From NCBI RefSeq assembly GCF_014640675.1, contig NZ_BMHK01000033.1, forward strand, positions 1 to 37,466: DNA of 37,466 bases, given 5' to 3'. Origin of the DNA: Novosphingobium endophyticum. GTDB lineage: Bacteria; Pseudomonadota; Alphaproteobacteria; Sphingomonadales; Sphingomonadaceae. This document shows positions 26,501 through 34,176 of the stretch, in pieces. The notes beneath the pieces were generated by a model. The model saw only the letters and a program-made list of their open reading frames with translations, did not search any database and had not been told where the DNA came from. Every line of letters starts with the position of its first letter. Position 1 is the first letter of the stretch. The translations under genes were made by a program, and so were the position numbers.

Positions 26501-26897
26501 TCGAATACTTGACCGGCCCGAACAGGGTCGAATGCAAACCCATGAGGAACAGGCTTGCGAGCAATGTCGGGATCGACTGAAACCAGAAACCGGCCAGCGC
26601 CACTGCCATGATCGCTACTTCTGCCAGCTTTATCCATCGGATCAGCTTCGCCTTGTCGATCATGTCCGCCAGTTGCCCGGCAAGAGCCGAGAACAGGAAA
26701 TAGGGCAGGATGAAGAGGCCCGTGGCAATGGCCGCGAGCATTTCGGCCTTGTCGGGTTCCGCGGCGAAGATCCCGAAATTGGCCAGGAACAGCATGGCGA
26801 ACTTCAGCAGATTGTCGTTGAAGGCGCCCAGGAACTGGACGGTGAACATCGGGCCGAAGCGGCGCTTGGTCAGGAGTGACAGGTCGGGTGCGGACAC
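23502..26897 (-). CDS. LplT-PlsC-Aas fusion, lysophospholipid recycling enzyme
   Basis: A 1131-residue three-part inner-membrane enzyme. Residues 1-410 are an MFS transporter like LplT (FGPMFTVQFLGAFNDNLLKFAMLF), expected to flip lysophospholipids inward. Residues about 430-620 are a PlsC acyltransferase with NHVSFLDG (His458, Asp463) and FPEGRITVTG. Residues about 640-1131 are an acyl-ACP synthetase with FTSGSEGTPKGVVLTHRN (from 799), GYGATEAAPVI, and WHDTGDIVTFDETGFVTIRGRAKRFAKIGGEMVS. Together it would take in a lysophospholipid and re-acylate it with an activated fatty acid. E. coli encodes the same steps as lplT and aas. The start is GTG after AAGGA. It lies 29 bases downstream of a small membrane gene and is probably co-transcribed with it. 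Confidence 0.92.
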   Translation of the reverse strand: MSAPDLSLLTKRRFGPMFTVQFLGAFNDNLLKFAMLFLANFGIFAAEPDKAEMLAAIATGLFILPYFLFSALAGQLADMIDKAKLIRWIKLAEVAIMAVALAGFWFQSIPTLLASLFLMGLHSTLFGPVKYSILPQHLREHEIMGGTGLIEAGTFLAILGGQLLAGAIPAWEAGLAAMGLAVAGYLASLFIPQAAPARDHHHLDWNIFKGTREILGAARHGRGVWLAILGISWFFAAGAVLVSEFAPLVSGTLSARQEVATLFLVVFSVAIAIGSLTVNKLLGGEVSARYVPISALILAGGLIDLWLSTSGFSVRTAGATVGQFLATPGATRILIDLGVIAMAGGMFIVPLYAILQVRSRPEERSQIIAANNIVNAGVTVLAVLAITALLASGTDVPGLIGTLGFATLAVALVSVWLLPDTVFKSVIRATLKLLYRVEVRGAENMPGPGERAVVVVNHVSFLDGVLLGAFLPGKPTFAVNTHIAKAWWVKPFLGLFRAFPVDPTNPMAAKAMVRAVREGRTLVIFPEGRITVTGALMKVFDGPGMVADKADAPIIPVRLDGPQYTPFSRTKGKVRRRWFPKITLTVLSPRRFAIDGEMSARERRAVAGRRLYDEMSRMIFDTSDIDRTLFDALCDARALHGGKALVVEDVKRDPLSYGRLITAAGLLGKRLTKGTEPGEAVGLLLPNVAGVAVAFFALQSVGRVPGMLNFTVGPANMRSACSTARIRTVVTARAFVEQAKLGDLVGALEADGLRVLYLEDIGAGISMVEKLWAALTSFRAAARHRRLRVSPSAPAVILFTSGSEGTPKGVVLTHRNLLANCAQLAARIDFNSSDVVLNALPVFHSFGLTGGTLLPLLNGIRTVFYPSPLHYRIVPALAYDANATIMFGTDTFLSGYARMAHTYDFYSLRYIFAGAERVREETRRTYAEKFGLRILEGYGATEAAPVIAVNTPMHYRAGTVGRLLPAIEARLEDVPGIEEGGRLYIRGPNVMAGYMLAGQPGELQPPDDGWHDTGDIVTFDETGFVTIRGRAKRFAKIGGEMVSLPAVEGYASAVWPSAEHAVVTRPDPKKGEQLVLFTTIRNADPKALQQWGKANGVTELMLPREIRSVDALPVLGTGKVDYVTLAQMAVS

Positions 26898-26926
26898 GGG
26901 CTAATCCTTGAATTTGTGCCGAAGGC

Positions 26927-27265
26927 TTAATCGCCAGGATTCAGCAAACGGTTAATTGTTGTAATCCCTGGACTTATCGGCATCCGGACCGCCGCAATGG
27001 TCGTTCGAGATGCCCTCACGCGCCACTTTGCTCTTCGCTCGAACCAGCCGTACGTTGGCTGTTCTCGCGAGGCGTCTCGGTCATCGTCGAGCGCTTCTGC
27101 CACGGGGCCGGCCAGCTCTTTGGGCTCTGCGTTGTCGTCGGCCGAGTGCCATGGAAACGGCACCGCCGCATCACGGGCGGCTTCCTCGAGTACTGCCAGG
27201 CGTCTTCGGGTGTCGTGAAGCAGCACACTCAGAATGATCATACCAAGTACCAGCAACGCCGTCAT
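26927..27265 (-). CDS. Small membrane-anchored protein, unknown function
   Basis: A 112-residue protein with an N-terminal membrane helix (MTALLVLGMIILSVLLHD), then a basic/acidic coiled region (TRRRLAVLEEAARDAA) and a hydrophilic tail. No family is recognised. I chose ATG 27263-27265 because GGAGG stands upstream. The frame extends to a GTG at 27311 that lacks a ribosome site and overlaps the palindrome. It is read away from the TetR gene and is followed after 29 bases by the lysophospholipid enzyme, so it probably leads that operon. A membrane accessory role there is a guess from position only. Confidence 0.6.
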   Translation of the reverse strand: MTALLVLGMIILSVLLHDTRRRLAVLEEAARDAAVPFPWHSADDNAEPKELAGPVAEALDDDRDASREQPTYGWFERRAKWRVRASRTTIAAVRMPISPGITTINRLLNPGD

Positions 27266-27312
27266 ACGCCCCTCCGGCAATTTCAGGAGTTCGGCTAGCG
27301 GAAAATTACGCA

Positions 27313-27336
27313 CTGTTCAATTTAAAAATTAGACAG
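27313..27336. promoter_or_regulatory. 24-bp palindrome, candidate TetR operator
   Basis: Arms CTGTTCAATTT (27313-27323) and AAATTAGACAG (27326-27336) are inverted copies that differ only by a swapped GA/AG pair, around a two-base centre. It lies in the 99-base gap between the divergent TetR gene and the small membrane gene. It overlaps the -35 and spacer of a TTCAAT-N16-TATATT promoter (27317-27344) for tetR. This is the expected place for an autoregulating TetR operator that also controls the opposite operon. Confidence 0.6.
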
Positions 27337-27344
27337 CGTATATT
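27317..27344 (+). promoter_or_regulatory. Candidate tetR promoter
   Basis: TTCAAT (27317-27322) and TATATT (27339-27344) with a 16-base spacer, ending 20 bases before the ATG. The -35 box falls inside the palindrome, so bound repressor would block it. The -35 is weak. Confidence 0.4.
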
Positions 27345-27364
27345 TTTGTGGATAGTGAAGTCCT

Positions 27365-27970
27365 ATGGGTAGGCGATCAGACCACAGTCGGGCGGAACTG
27401 GAAGCCCTGATTCTCGAGACGGGACAGAACCTGATGGAGGAGGTGGGCTTCGCCCACTTCTCCGCGCGCGAGGTCGCAAAGCGCATCGGCTATACGGTCG
27501 GAACCGTGATGCGTGTCTTTGGCAGCGTCGATGCGCTGGTTGTGGCGATCAATAGCCGGACATTCACGATGTGGGCGCGATGGCTTGAGGAATGCTTGCA
27601 GGGCGCGCAAGACGGCCAGCGCATTAGGGCGCTGGTCAAAGGATACTTCGATTTTGCATCACAGCGACGTAATCTCTGGTCGGCAATCTACGAACATCGG
27701 GTACCCGATCGCGTGGGAATCCCCGAACATTTGGCCGAGCAACGCAGCCAACTCATGAACATTGTCACACATGAGATTGCCTCAGTGCTACCGAACGAGA
27801 GAAAGGACGAGGCGGAACGGCTGTCCCGCTCGTTGGTGGCTACGGTGCACGGGCACTGCAGTTTCGCGCTCGGGGGCAGTTTTGCACTGATGGGTGAAGC
27901 CGACCCGTTCGATCTCGCCATGAGGCGCGTTGCCGAAATACTGCGCGCGAATGGCGCCAACGTAGACTGA
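27365..27970 (+). CDS. TetR-family transcriptional regulator
   Basis: A 201-residue one-component repressor-type regulator. The N-terminal helix-turn-helix reads LILETGQNLMEEVGFAHFSAREVAKRIGYTVGTVMRVFGSVDALVVAIN (about 15-63), with the recognition helix around YTVGTVMRVF. The C-terminal ligand domain has LWSAIYEHRV and SLVATVHGHCSFALGG, like the TetR subgroup with a WHG-type C-terminal domain. The inducer cannot be read. It is divergent from a two-gene operon encoding a small membrane protein and the LplT-PlsC-Aas fusion, with a 24-bp palindrome between, so it likely controls membrane-lipid repair and itself. Fatty acyl compounds are possible ligands, but this is inference. Confidence 0.88.
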   Translation: MGRRSDHSRAELEALILETGQNLMEEVGFAHFSAREVAKRIGYTVGTVMRVFGSVDALVVAINSRTFTMWARWLEECLQGAQDGQRIRALVKGYFDFASQRRNLWSAIYEHRVPDRVGIPEHLAEQRSQLMNIVTHEIASVLPNERKDEAERLSRSLVATVHGHCSFALGGSFALMGEADPFDLAMRRVAEILRANGANVD

Positions 27971-28128
27971 TCAGTTGCGCAGCCCATTCGTTGGATACCG
28001 ATCAGGATTGATCGCCCGCACTACATCGCTGCAGGGAGAAGCGCCTCCACGAAGCCGCGCCGCCTGCATGTCCGACTACCGCCCAGAACTCGTTCGTTTC
28101 TCGTATGGCCATCCCGGCCATCGGAGAA

Positions 28129-29379
28129 TTACGGGCTTGCGAACCTCGGCGCTCTCGCGAAATCTTCCTGGCCGAAGGGCCGATCGGTGAACAGATAACC
28201 GTAGTAGAATTCGCGCAGGTGCCGGTGGAAGTCGCGAATACGGTCCTGGTACGCAAGCTGGGCCTCGAGGTCGGTCTCGGCGAGCCGCGTGAGCAAGGCC
28301 TGCAGTCCGACCGGCGGCAATACCCAGCCGAGTGTTCGCGCCGCCGCATCGCGCCGCTCGAGCCCCGCGCGATAGGCGCGGACCTGCCCGGCCACGCTCT
28401 CGTCGCCGACCTGGTGGAAAGCGAGATACCACTTGTAGTGGAACTCTGGTCCAAGCGGAGGCGAATCCGCCCACTCGGGATGCGTCGCATAGAAGCGTCT
28501 CATCGTCTCCTCGCGGGGAATTTCCCACGCACTATTGACCTTCTCACGCTGGGCCAGCGCAATTTCCGTGCCTTGACCGACCGGAATCGCGCGATTGATC
28601 GTGACGTGCGCGAGCGTCGGCAGCACCAGCGTCAGCACCAGCCAGCAGGACGCGAGTGTCGCCGCGTTGGCGACCGAACTCCAGCCAAGCCGTCCGACGA
28701 GCAGCGCCAGCGCGATCCAGAACAGCAGATAGGCGGCCGCCGCGGCGAGGATGAGGAGGATCGCACCGGCCCCGGCGCCGGAGTGGATCGCCGCGATCGT
28801 AAAGGGCAGCGCCAAGACGAGGAACAGCATGGCAAAGCGCAGCGCCACGCGTCGCAGCCACAGCCGCCTCGCGCCAGGAAGCGCGCAGAGCATAGGTTCA
28901 CGACCCGCTTCGCGCTCGCCGGAGACGAGATCGTGGAACAGCGCGATCACGAACAGCGGCGCCAGAAACACGAGCAGGAACGCGAAATCGAAGCGTCCGG
29001 GCAGCGCCAGTTCCGGATTGAAGATGTCGCCGTCGTAGATTTGCGCCTCCAGCCCCAGCGCGCGAACGCGCAGGATGAAGGGCGCGACGTCGCGCATGCC
29101 GATGGCTGCGAAGGCTAGCGGCGAGGGCGCGTCCCAGGTCGGGTGAAAGCTGTAGTAGGCGGCGCTGCCGGCGTCCTTGCTCTTGTCGACCCAGGCAGCG
29201 ATGGCGGCGATGTCGCTCTCCTGCGGCTCAGCGATCACCGCGATTGCATCGCGCTGCCGGTCCACTTCAGCCGAGCCCGCCACCACGGCGGCTATGCTGA
29301 GCGTACCCAATAGCGCCAGCGCAACCAGCGCGAGACGGGCGCGGAGCAACAACCGCAGTTCGTGCATCCAGATACGCAT
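28129..29379 (-). CDS. ABC-2-type permease, DUF3526-like, second
   Basis: A 416-residue membrane protein with an N-terminal helix after a cytoplasmic HELRLLLRARLALVALALL, a large loop outside the membrane (about 35-135), then five hydrophobic segments with the characteristic FLVFLAPLFVIALFHDLVSGEREAGREPMLCALP (cytoplasmic loop that contacts the ATPase), and a long C-terminal loop. This architecture fits DUF3526-type permeases of ABC-2 exporters. I chose ATG 29377-29379 because the preceding permease gene's TGA overlaps it by one base (TGATG). It is the last gene of the operon ATPase-permease-permease and pairs with the sister permease as a heterodimer. Substrate unknown. Confidence 0.82.
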   Translation of the reverse strand: MRIWMHELRLLLRARLALVALALLGTLSIAAVVAGSAEVDRQRDAIAVIAEPQESDIAAIAAWVDKSKDAGSAAYYSFHPTWDAPSPLAFAAIGMRDVAPFILRVRALGLEAQIYDGDIFNPELALPGRFDFAFLLVFLAPLFVIALFHDLVSGEREAGREPMLCALPGARRLWLRRVALRFAMLFLVLALPFTIAAIHSGAGAGAILLILAAAAAYLLFWIALALLVGRLGWSSVANAATLASCWLVLTLVLPTLAHVTINRAIPVGQGTEIALAQREKVNSAWEIPREETMRRFYATHPEWADSPPLGPEFHYKWYLAFHQVGDESVAGQVRAYRAGLERRDAAARTLGWVLPPVGLQALLTRLAETDLEAQLAYQDRIRDFHRHLREFYYGYLFTDRPFGQEDFARAPRFASP

Positions 29380-30815
29380 CAGCGGGCTCCCAGACGGCGC
29401 GTTGCGAACAAGAGCCCTCCGCCCGCGGCGATGAGCCACAGGATGAGCACGCCAAGGCTCGGCAAGGCGGCGGCGGCCAGGGTCAAGCCATCGGGTTGCC
29501 TGAACGTGAAATCGGGCATCGCCTGCCAGTAATCGGCGGCGACACGCTTGCGGCGATCGGCATCGGGGTCCTGCGCCGTATCGTCGGCGTAGATCACTGC
29601 ATTTGCCTGGAGCCGATTGAGGCGCTGGATGAGATCGTAGCGGTAGGCTTCCGCCTGTTCGAGGAACCGGCGATGCCCGGCAAAGTCCGTACCCGCCGCA
29701 GCCATCGACATGGCGCGCAATGCCATGGCGGGACTCAGTACGCCGATCGCGCGGACGGTGCCGTTCTGGCGCTCCTGCGCGTCGTAGCTCTCGGCCGCAT
29801 AGCGGTTGAACAACTCCGATGTCAGCCGCTCACCTTCCATCCCGAGCAGACCCTTGTAGTTGACCGGCAGGTCCTCGATGCGCCCGACGCCATAGCGCTC
29901 GAGCACTGCCTGCTTGAACCGGGCGAAATGCGGATCGTCGGGATTGTGGCTGCCGCCCATCGTACGCAGGTCGCGCGCAACGGCGATGTCGGTTTGCAGC
30001 CGGTTGTCGAGCGGCACCGCCGCGCCGGCCATGTCGGGCGCGATCCGCGGCAGCAGCACGACGAGCACGGCCCAGAGTGCAAGCAGCGCGAGCAATGCAT
30101 CGCGGCTCCGCTTGACGAGCGCGGAGACCAGCAGGATCAGCACGGCCCACAGCGCGAGATAGACGCCGTAGCCGAGCGCGATCACCGCCATGGGTTCCAC
30201 CTGGGCGCCGGGTTGTCCAGCAATCAGCACGAAGCCCAGCATGGCAGGCAGCCCCGCCAGCAATGCGACCAGGCCAAGCCCGCCGAGCTTGCCGGCGACG
30301 ATCTGGCCGCGCGAGGCGCCTTGCAGCATAAGCGGACGCAGCGTGCCCCGTTCGCGCTCGCGGGCGATGGCGCCGTAGCCCAGGAAGATCAGCAGCAAGG
30401 GCGCCACCGCCTGCAACACGAAAGCGGGCGTGAGCTGGCCGAAGCGGATCAACAGCGAGCTCTGCCGAACGTCGCCGAAATTGGCGGTGTTCTGCCGGTG
30501 GCCTTCGAGAAACATGGAGTTCCCGGTGAAAGCGTCGACGCCGGGATCGAAGGCGGCGAGCGGACCGAGCGGACGGAAGATGAAGGTGCCGTAATGCACG
30601 ACGCGGTGCGGGTGGCGATTGGGCTGCGCGTCGAAGGCACTGTCGGCGGCGGTCTGGTGACGTTGGCGCAGGTCGGCGATGCCTTGCTGATGGCTCCAGG
30701 CGGTCACCGCCGCGGTCAGCGTCAACAGCACCAGCAGCACGAAGGCAATGACCGCCACGCGGTTCCGGCGCATCAGGCGCAGTTCGTCGCGGGCAATGAG
30801 CAGCGTCGGGCTCAT
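29379..30815 (-). CDS. ABC-2-type permease, DUF3526-like, first
   Basis: A 478-residue membrane protein built like its neighbour: DELRLMRRNRVAVIAFVLLVLLTLTAA at the N-terminus, a loop outside the membrane with HYGTFIFRPLGPLAAFDPG, then AVAPLLLIFLGYGAIARERERGTLRPLMLQGASRGQI, the conserved ATPase-contact region, and further hydrophobic segments, with a second large hydrophilic loop (about 270-435) and a final membrane helix. Its start overlaps the ATPase stop by four bases, and its stop overlaps the second permease start, so the three are coupled. It would form the membrane pore of an ABC-2 type exporter. Polypeptide, lipid or metallophore-like substrates are all possible. Confidence 0.83.
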   Translation of the reverse strand: MSPTLLIARDELRLMRRNRVAVIAFVLLVLLTLTAAVTAWSHQQGIADLRQRHQTAADSAFDAQPNRHPHRVVHYGTFIFRPLGPLAAFDPGVDAFTGNSMFLEGHRQNTANFGDVRQSSLLIRFGQLTPAFVLQAVAPLLLIFLGYGAIARERERGTLRPLMLQGASRGQIVAGKLGGLGLVALLAGLPAMLGFVLIAGQPGAQVEPMAVIALGYGVYLALWAVLILLVSALVKRSRDALLALLALWAVLVVLLPRIAPDMAGAAVPLDNRLQTDIAVARDLRTMGGSHNPDDPHFARFKQAVLERYGVGRIEDLPVNYKGLLGMEGERLTSELFNRYAAESYDAQERQNGTVRAIGVLSPAMALRAMSMAAAGTDFAGHRRFLEQAEAYRYDLIQRLNRLQANAVIYADDTAQDPDADRRKRVAADYWQAMPDFTFRQPDGLTLAAAALPSLGVLILWLIAAGGGLLFATRRLGAR

Positions 30816-31546
30816 GCGGCAGCCACGTCGTTGGCGAAGCGGTCGTGAAGGGCACGCAGATCGAAGCGCTCAGCCCCTTCGGCGGCGACCTCGTCGACAA
30901 TGCGGCCCGCGTCGATGAAGCCGATGCGATCGGCGACGTCCACAGCACTCATCAGGTCGTGCGTCACCATGAGCACCGCCGTCCCGCGCTCTCGGACTGC
31001 GGCGAGCAGGCCGTTGAAATCGGCGGTGGCGCGCGGGTCGAGCCCCGATGTCGGCTCGTCGAGCAGCAACACCGGCACTTCGCGCAGCAGGGCCACGGCG
31101 ATCGCGACCTTCTGCCGCATACCCTTGGAGAAGCCGCCGAGCTGCTGGTCCCACGCCCGCTCCTGCAAACCGGCCGCGCCGAAAGCACCGACGATCGCCT
31201 CGCGCGGCTTGGGCTCGCCCGAAAGCGCCAGCAGGTAATCGGCGTTCTCGATCGCGGTCAGATGCTCGTAGAGCGCCACGTTTTCAGGCAGGTAGGCGAT
31301 CCGCTGCCGGGCGGCATCGGCCTTCGCGACGGGATCGAGACCGGCCACCCGCACGGCGCCCGCGTCGGGCTTGGCAAAGCCGAGCAGGACCGAGAGCGTG
31401 GTCGATTTGCCCGCGCCATTGCCGCCGAGCAGCGCATAGATCATGCCGCGATCGACCCGCAGTGCCAGACCATCGAGCACGCGGTGGGCACCGTATGACA
31501 GGCTAACGCCGGACAGTTCGATCGAAGCCGAGGCGGGCTCTGGCAT
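30812..31546 (-). CDS. ABC transporter ATP-binding protein
   Basis: A 244-residue ATPase subunit. Walker A is GGNGAGKST (41-49), the Q-loop region reads AYLPENVALYEHLT as in ABC-2 exporters (Pro/Glu in place of Gln), the signature is GFSKGMRQK (138-146), Walker B is VLLLDEPTSGLD (159-170), and the H-loop is VTHDL. It drives the two DUF3526-like permeases encoded just downstream (four-base overlap). ATG 31544-31546 has AAGGAGGA four bases upstream. The open frame reaches 31621 but runs into the operator region. It is divergent from a TonB receptor across 137 bases with two palindromes, so it is likely co-regulated with it. Confidence 0.93.
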   Translation of the reverse strand: MPEPASASIELSGVSLSYGAHRVLDGLALRVDRGMIYALLGGNGAGKSTTLSVLLGFAKPDAGAVRVAGLDPVAKADAARQRIAYLPENVALYEHLTAIENADYLLALSGEPKPREAIVGAFGAAGLQERAWDQQLGGFSKGMRQKVAIAVALLREVPVLLLDEPTSGLDPRATADFNGLLAAVRERGTAVLMVTHDLMSAVDVADRIGFIDAGRIVDEVAAEGAERFDLRALHDRFANDVAAA

Positions 31547-31601
31547 GGGGTCCTCCTTCGTGGTTGACGCCTTCTCGCGACCAGGCGCGCGTAGGTCAAG
31601 A

Positions 31602-31619
31602 GATATGTTGCAACATATC
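31602..31619. promoter_or_regulatory. Perfect 18-bp palindrome, Zur/Fur-like box 1
   Basis: GATATGTTGCAACATATC is its own reverse complement. ATGTT-N2-AACAT with flanking GAT/ATC resembles Zur boxes of proteobacteria, apart from GC in the centre. It lies 56 bases before the ABC operon start, where it would cover the promoter. The assignment to Zur is by eye. Another Fur-family or unrelated dimeric regulator is possible. Confidence 0.6.
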
Positions 31620-31649
31620 ATTGACGGTGCTCCCAGACCCCCCTAGGCG

Positions 31650-31668
31650 CATGATACATCATATCATG
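31650..31668. promoter_or_regulatory. Related palindrome, box 2, before the TonB receptor
   Basis: Arms CATGATA (31650-31656) and TATCATG (31662-31668) surround a five-base spacer. Its half-site ATCATATCA differs by one base from AACATATCA in box 1, suggesting the same regulator. It ends 15 bases before the receptor start, so binding would block transcription or initiation. Confidence 0.5.
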
Positions 31669-31683
31669 ACTGTGGGGGTAACA

Positions 31684-33765
31684 ATGAGCGCGTGGACACG
31701 CTGGCTGATTTCGAGTGCGCTGCTGGTTCCGGTACCGGCTCTGGCGGAGGAGAGCGAAGACGCAGAGCGCGGTGGCGAGCAGATCGTCGTCACCGGCTCG
31801 CGTGAAGCGAACGCGAGCATCAACGGACTCTCGATCGATCCCATCCTTCTGCCGCAGAACGTGCGCGTGCTCGACAAGGAGCTGGTCGACCGTGCCGGCT
31901 TCACCGACCTTTCGCAGCTGTTCGATCTGGCCGGGGGCATTGCGCGGCAGAACAGCTTCGGCGGTGCCTGGGACGCCTATGCAATCCGCGGCTTCTCGGG
32001 CGACATAAACCAGGGGCCGGACCTGCTGGTCAATCGCTTCACGTCGAACCGCGGCTTCAACGCGCGGCGCGACGTGGCCACGGTCGAGAGCTTCCAGGTG
32101 CTCAAGGGCCCTGCCTCGGCCCTATCGGGCAAGGGCGAGCCGGGCGGCTCGATCAATATCGTCACCAAGGCGCCGCAGGATCAATTCCATGCCTCGGGCG
32201 AAGTATCCTACGGCAGTTTCGATACATGGCGCGGCGTTTTAGACATCGGCGGCCCGGCCGACCCCGATCTTTCGTTGCGTGTGATCGGTGTCTATCAGGA
32301 TGGAGACAGCTTCCGCGACTTCAACAAGACTGATCGTCTGCTGTTCGCCCCGTCGATCGCCTGGAAGCTCGGCGAGCGCGTGTGGTTCCTCTACCAGCTC
32401 GAATACAATCTCGTGCACTTCACCCATGACCGCGGCCTCGTCGCGGTCGGCGGGGATGCGAAGGCACTGCCGCGCGAGCGCTTCCTCGGCGAGCCCAACG
32501 ACGGACAGATCACGCAGCGCACCGGTCAGCACCAGGGCACGGTCTATGTCGATCTGGCGGAGGGCATCGCGCTGGAAGGCGGCATCCAGTATCGCGACGG
32601 CTCGATGCGCGGCCAATCGACACACAATTCAGCGCTGATCGGCACGCGGCTGCGCCGCCAGCTGCGCATTCACGACTACGACTGGCAGGACCTGTCCGGC
32701 CGCATCGAGCTCAGCGCCAACAGGCGCCTGTTCGGGCTCGATCACCAGTTCCGTGTGGGCGGCGACGCTTTCCGCTACGACCAGCGCCGCGTGTTCTATC
32801 GCTTCAGCCCAACCGCGGCGAACCCGTACGAGATCGATATCTTCAATCCGGTCTACGGCCAGCCCAAGCCGGTCGCCACGCTCAACCAGGACCTGCTCGA
32901 GCAGCTGCGCGGCGAGAGCGTCTATGCGCAAGACCTGATCACGCTCGACGACAGATTCTCGCTGTTGCTCGGTCTGCGGCACGACTGGATCCGGCAGGAC
33001 AACGTCAACTATCGCACCAGCCGTACCGACCGCCAGTCGCCGTCCGCCACCTCGCCCCGCGCGGCCTTCACTTTCGCGCCAAGCGAGCACTTCTCGGCCT
33101 ATGTCAGCTGGGGCAGGTCGTTCCGCTTCAACCAGGGCGTCGATGCCGCCTCCAATCCCTTCGCGCCGGAAAGGGCCGAGGCCTGGGAAGGCGGCATCAA
33201 GCTCGCGCTGCTTGACACGCGTTTGACGGGCACCGTCTCCCTGTTCCGCATCACCAAGGACAACGTGCTCGTCAGCGATCCCGCAAACGCCGGTTTCAGC
33301 ATCGCCGCCGGACGCGCGCGCAGTAAGGGCATCGAGGCCGATCTCAATCTCGCCATCGACGAGCGCCTCACGCTGACCGCGGTTTACGCCTACACCGACG
33401 CCACAGTGATCGAGGACACCCGGCCGGCTCTGCAAGGCAGCGGCCTGTCGAACGTGCCCAGGCACAGCGGCGCGATCTACGGGTTCTGGAAGTCCAATGC
33501 CAACGAACCGGGATCGATCGGCCTCGGCGCCGGTCTGACCTACGTCGGCGAGCGCCCCGGCGACGACGTGGCCAGCGGGTTTCGCCTGCCTGACTACGTG
33601 ACCGCGCGCATCAACCTGTCCTACCGCCTGACGCGCGGCCTGACGGCGCATCTCGATGTCGAGAACCTCTTCGACGAATACTATATCGAGAGCTCGTACA
33701 GTGATGTCTGGATCACACCAGGCGCGCCGCGAACAGTCCGCGCGCGGCTCGCGCTTGCGCTGTAA
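31684..33765 (+). CDS. TonB-dependent siderophore-type receptor
   Basis: A 693-residue outer-membrane receptor. The signal peptide ends LVPVPALA. The plug (about 30-160) has EQIVVTGSREA, YAIRGFSGD and VLKGPASALSGKGEPGGSINIVTKAP, the hallmark wording of the TonB-dependent siderophore receptor group. The barrel ends RARLALAL, without the usual final Phe. Such receptors import metal chelates, and the substrate here is unknown. I chose ATG 31684 because it gives a normal signal peptide. Upstream in-frame codons run through the operator. It is divergent from an ABC-2 exporter operon with two Zur/Fur-like palindromes between them, which suggests a joint metal-responsive system, perhaps a metallophore exporter and its receptor or zinc acquisition. 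Confidence 0.9.
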   Translation: MSAWTRWLISSALLVPVPALAEESEDAERGGEQIVVTGSREANASINGLSIDPILLPQNVRVLDKELVDRAGFTDLSQLFDLAGGIARQNSFGGAWDAYAIRGFSGDINQGPDLLVNRFTSNRGFNARRDVATVESFQVLKGPASALSGKGEPGGSINIVTKAPQDQFHASGEVSYGSFDTWRGVLDIGGPADPDLSLRVIGVYQDGDSFRDFNKTDRLLFAPSIAWKLGERVWFLYQLEYNLVHFTHDRGLVAVGGDAKALPRERFLGEPNDGQITQRTGQHQGTVYVDLAEGIALEGGIQYRDGSMRGQSTHNSALIGTRLRRQLRIHDYDWQDLSGRIELSANRRLFGLDHQFRVGGDAFRYDQRRVFYRFSPTAANPYEIDIFNPVYGQPKPVATLNQDLLEQLRGESVYAQDLITLDDRFSLLLGLRHDWIRQDNVNYRTSRTDRQSPSATSPRAAFTFAPSEHFSAYVSWGRSFRFNQGVDAASNPFAPERAEAWEGGIKLALLDTRLTGTVSLFRITKDNVLVSDPANAGFSIAAGRARSKGIEADLNLAIDERLTLTAVYAYTDATVIEDTRPALQGSGLSNVPRHSGAIYGFWKSNANEPGSIGLGAGLTYVGERPGDDVASGFRLPDYVTARINLSYRLTRGLTAHLDVENLFDEYYIESSYSDVWITPGAPRTVRARLALAL

Positions 33766-34176
33766 GGCGGATCGGATCGGCGCTTCTGCTCGCTTGCTGT
33801 GTCTCGGAGGCGCCGGCGCCCAGCGCACTGACGTTGCGGAACAATCGGGTCAGAGTGGTCGGCCGCAGGTACTCGGCGGATAGGCAAAGCGTGGATCGCT
33901 GACAAAGCGATCGTCGCTCAGCGCCCCGAGGAATGCACGTAGCAGCACCTTGCGGTCCGGTCAGTACGGCAGAGTGCCGACGTTCCCGCACACAAAGCCC
34001 GCAGATTATGGCATTCGGGCGATGCTTGTGCTACAGGCCGCCGTCGCTGATGTCGCCATCCACGGATATCGGGTGCCTCGGCTCCTCCTTACCCCAAATT
34101 GCGTCGCAAAGCCGGATGCACTTCGGTGCATGCCCGCCATCCATTTCGATGAATTCAAGCAAGACGAGTAACAGTG
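33766..34176. other. Gap holding a decayed gene tail
   Basis: This 411-base stretch between the receptor and the DUF6481 gene contains the di-haem peroxidase remnant at 33850-33960. A plus-strand frame (33950-34171) has no recognised motif. No terminator hairpin with a T-run was seen after the receptor. Confidence 0.4.
33850..33960 (-). pseudogene. Di-haem cytochrome c peroxidase-like C-terminal remnant
   Basis: On the minus strand, PDRKVLLRAFLGALSDDRF then VSDPRFAYP runs to a TGA at 33850-33852. This resembles the last 30 residues of MauG/CcpA-type di-haem peroxidases (xLxAFLxALTDxRF...DPRFADP). A TGA stands directly upstream in the frame and no CxxCH haem motif remains, so the gene is dead. 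The call rests on a short match. Confidence 0.4.

Noticed and set aside
31564..31683. Longer N-termini for the ABC ATPase and the TonB receptor
   Set aside because: Both upstream extensions run through the shared palindromes. The ATPase has a strong ribosome site at its later ATG, and the receptor's later ATG gives a normal signal peptide.
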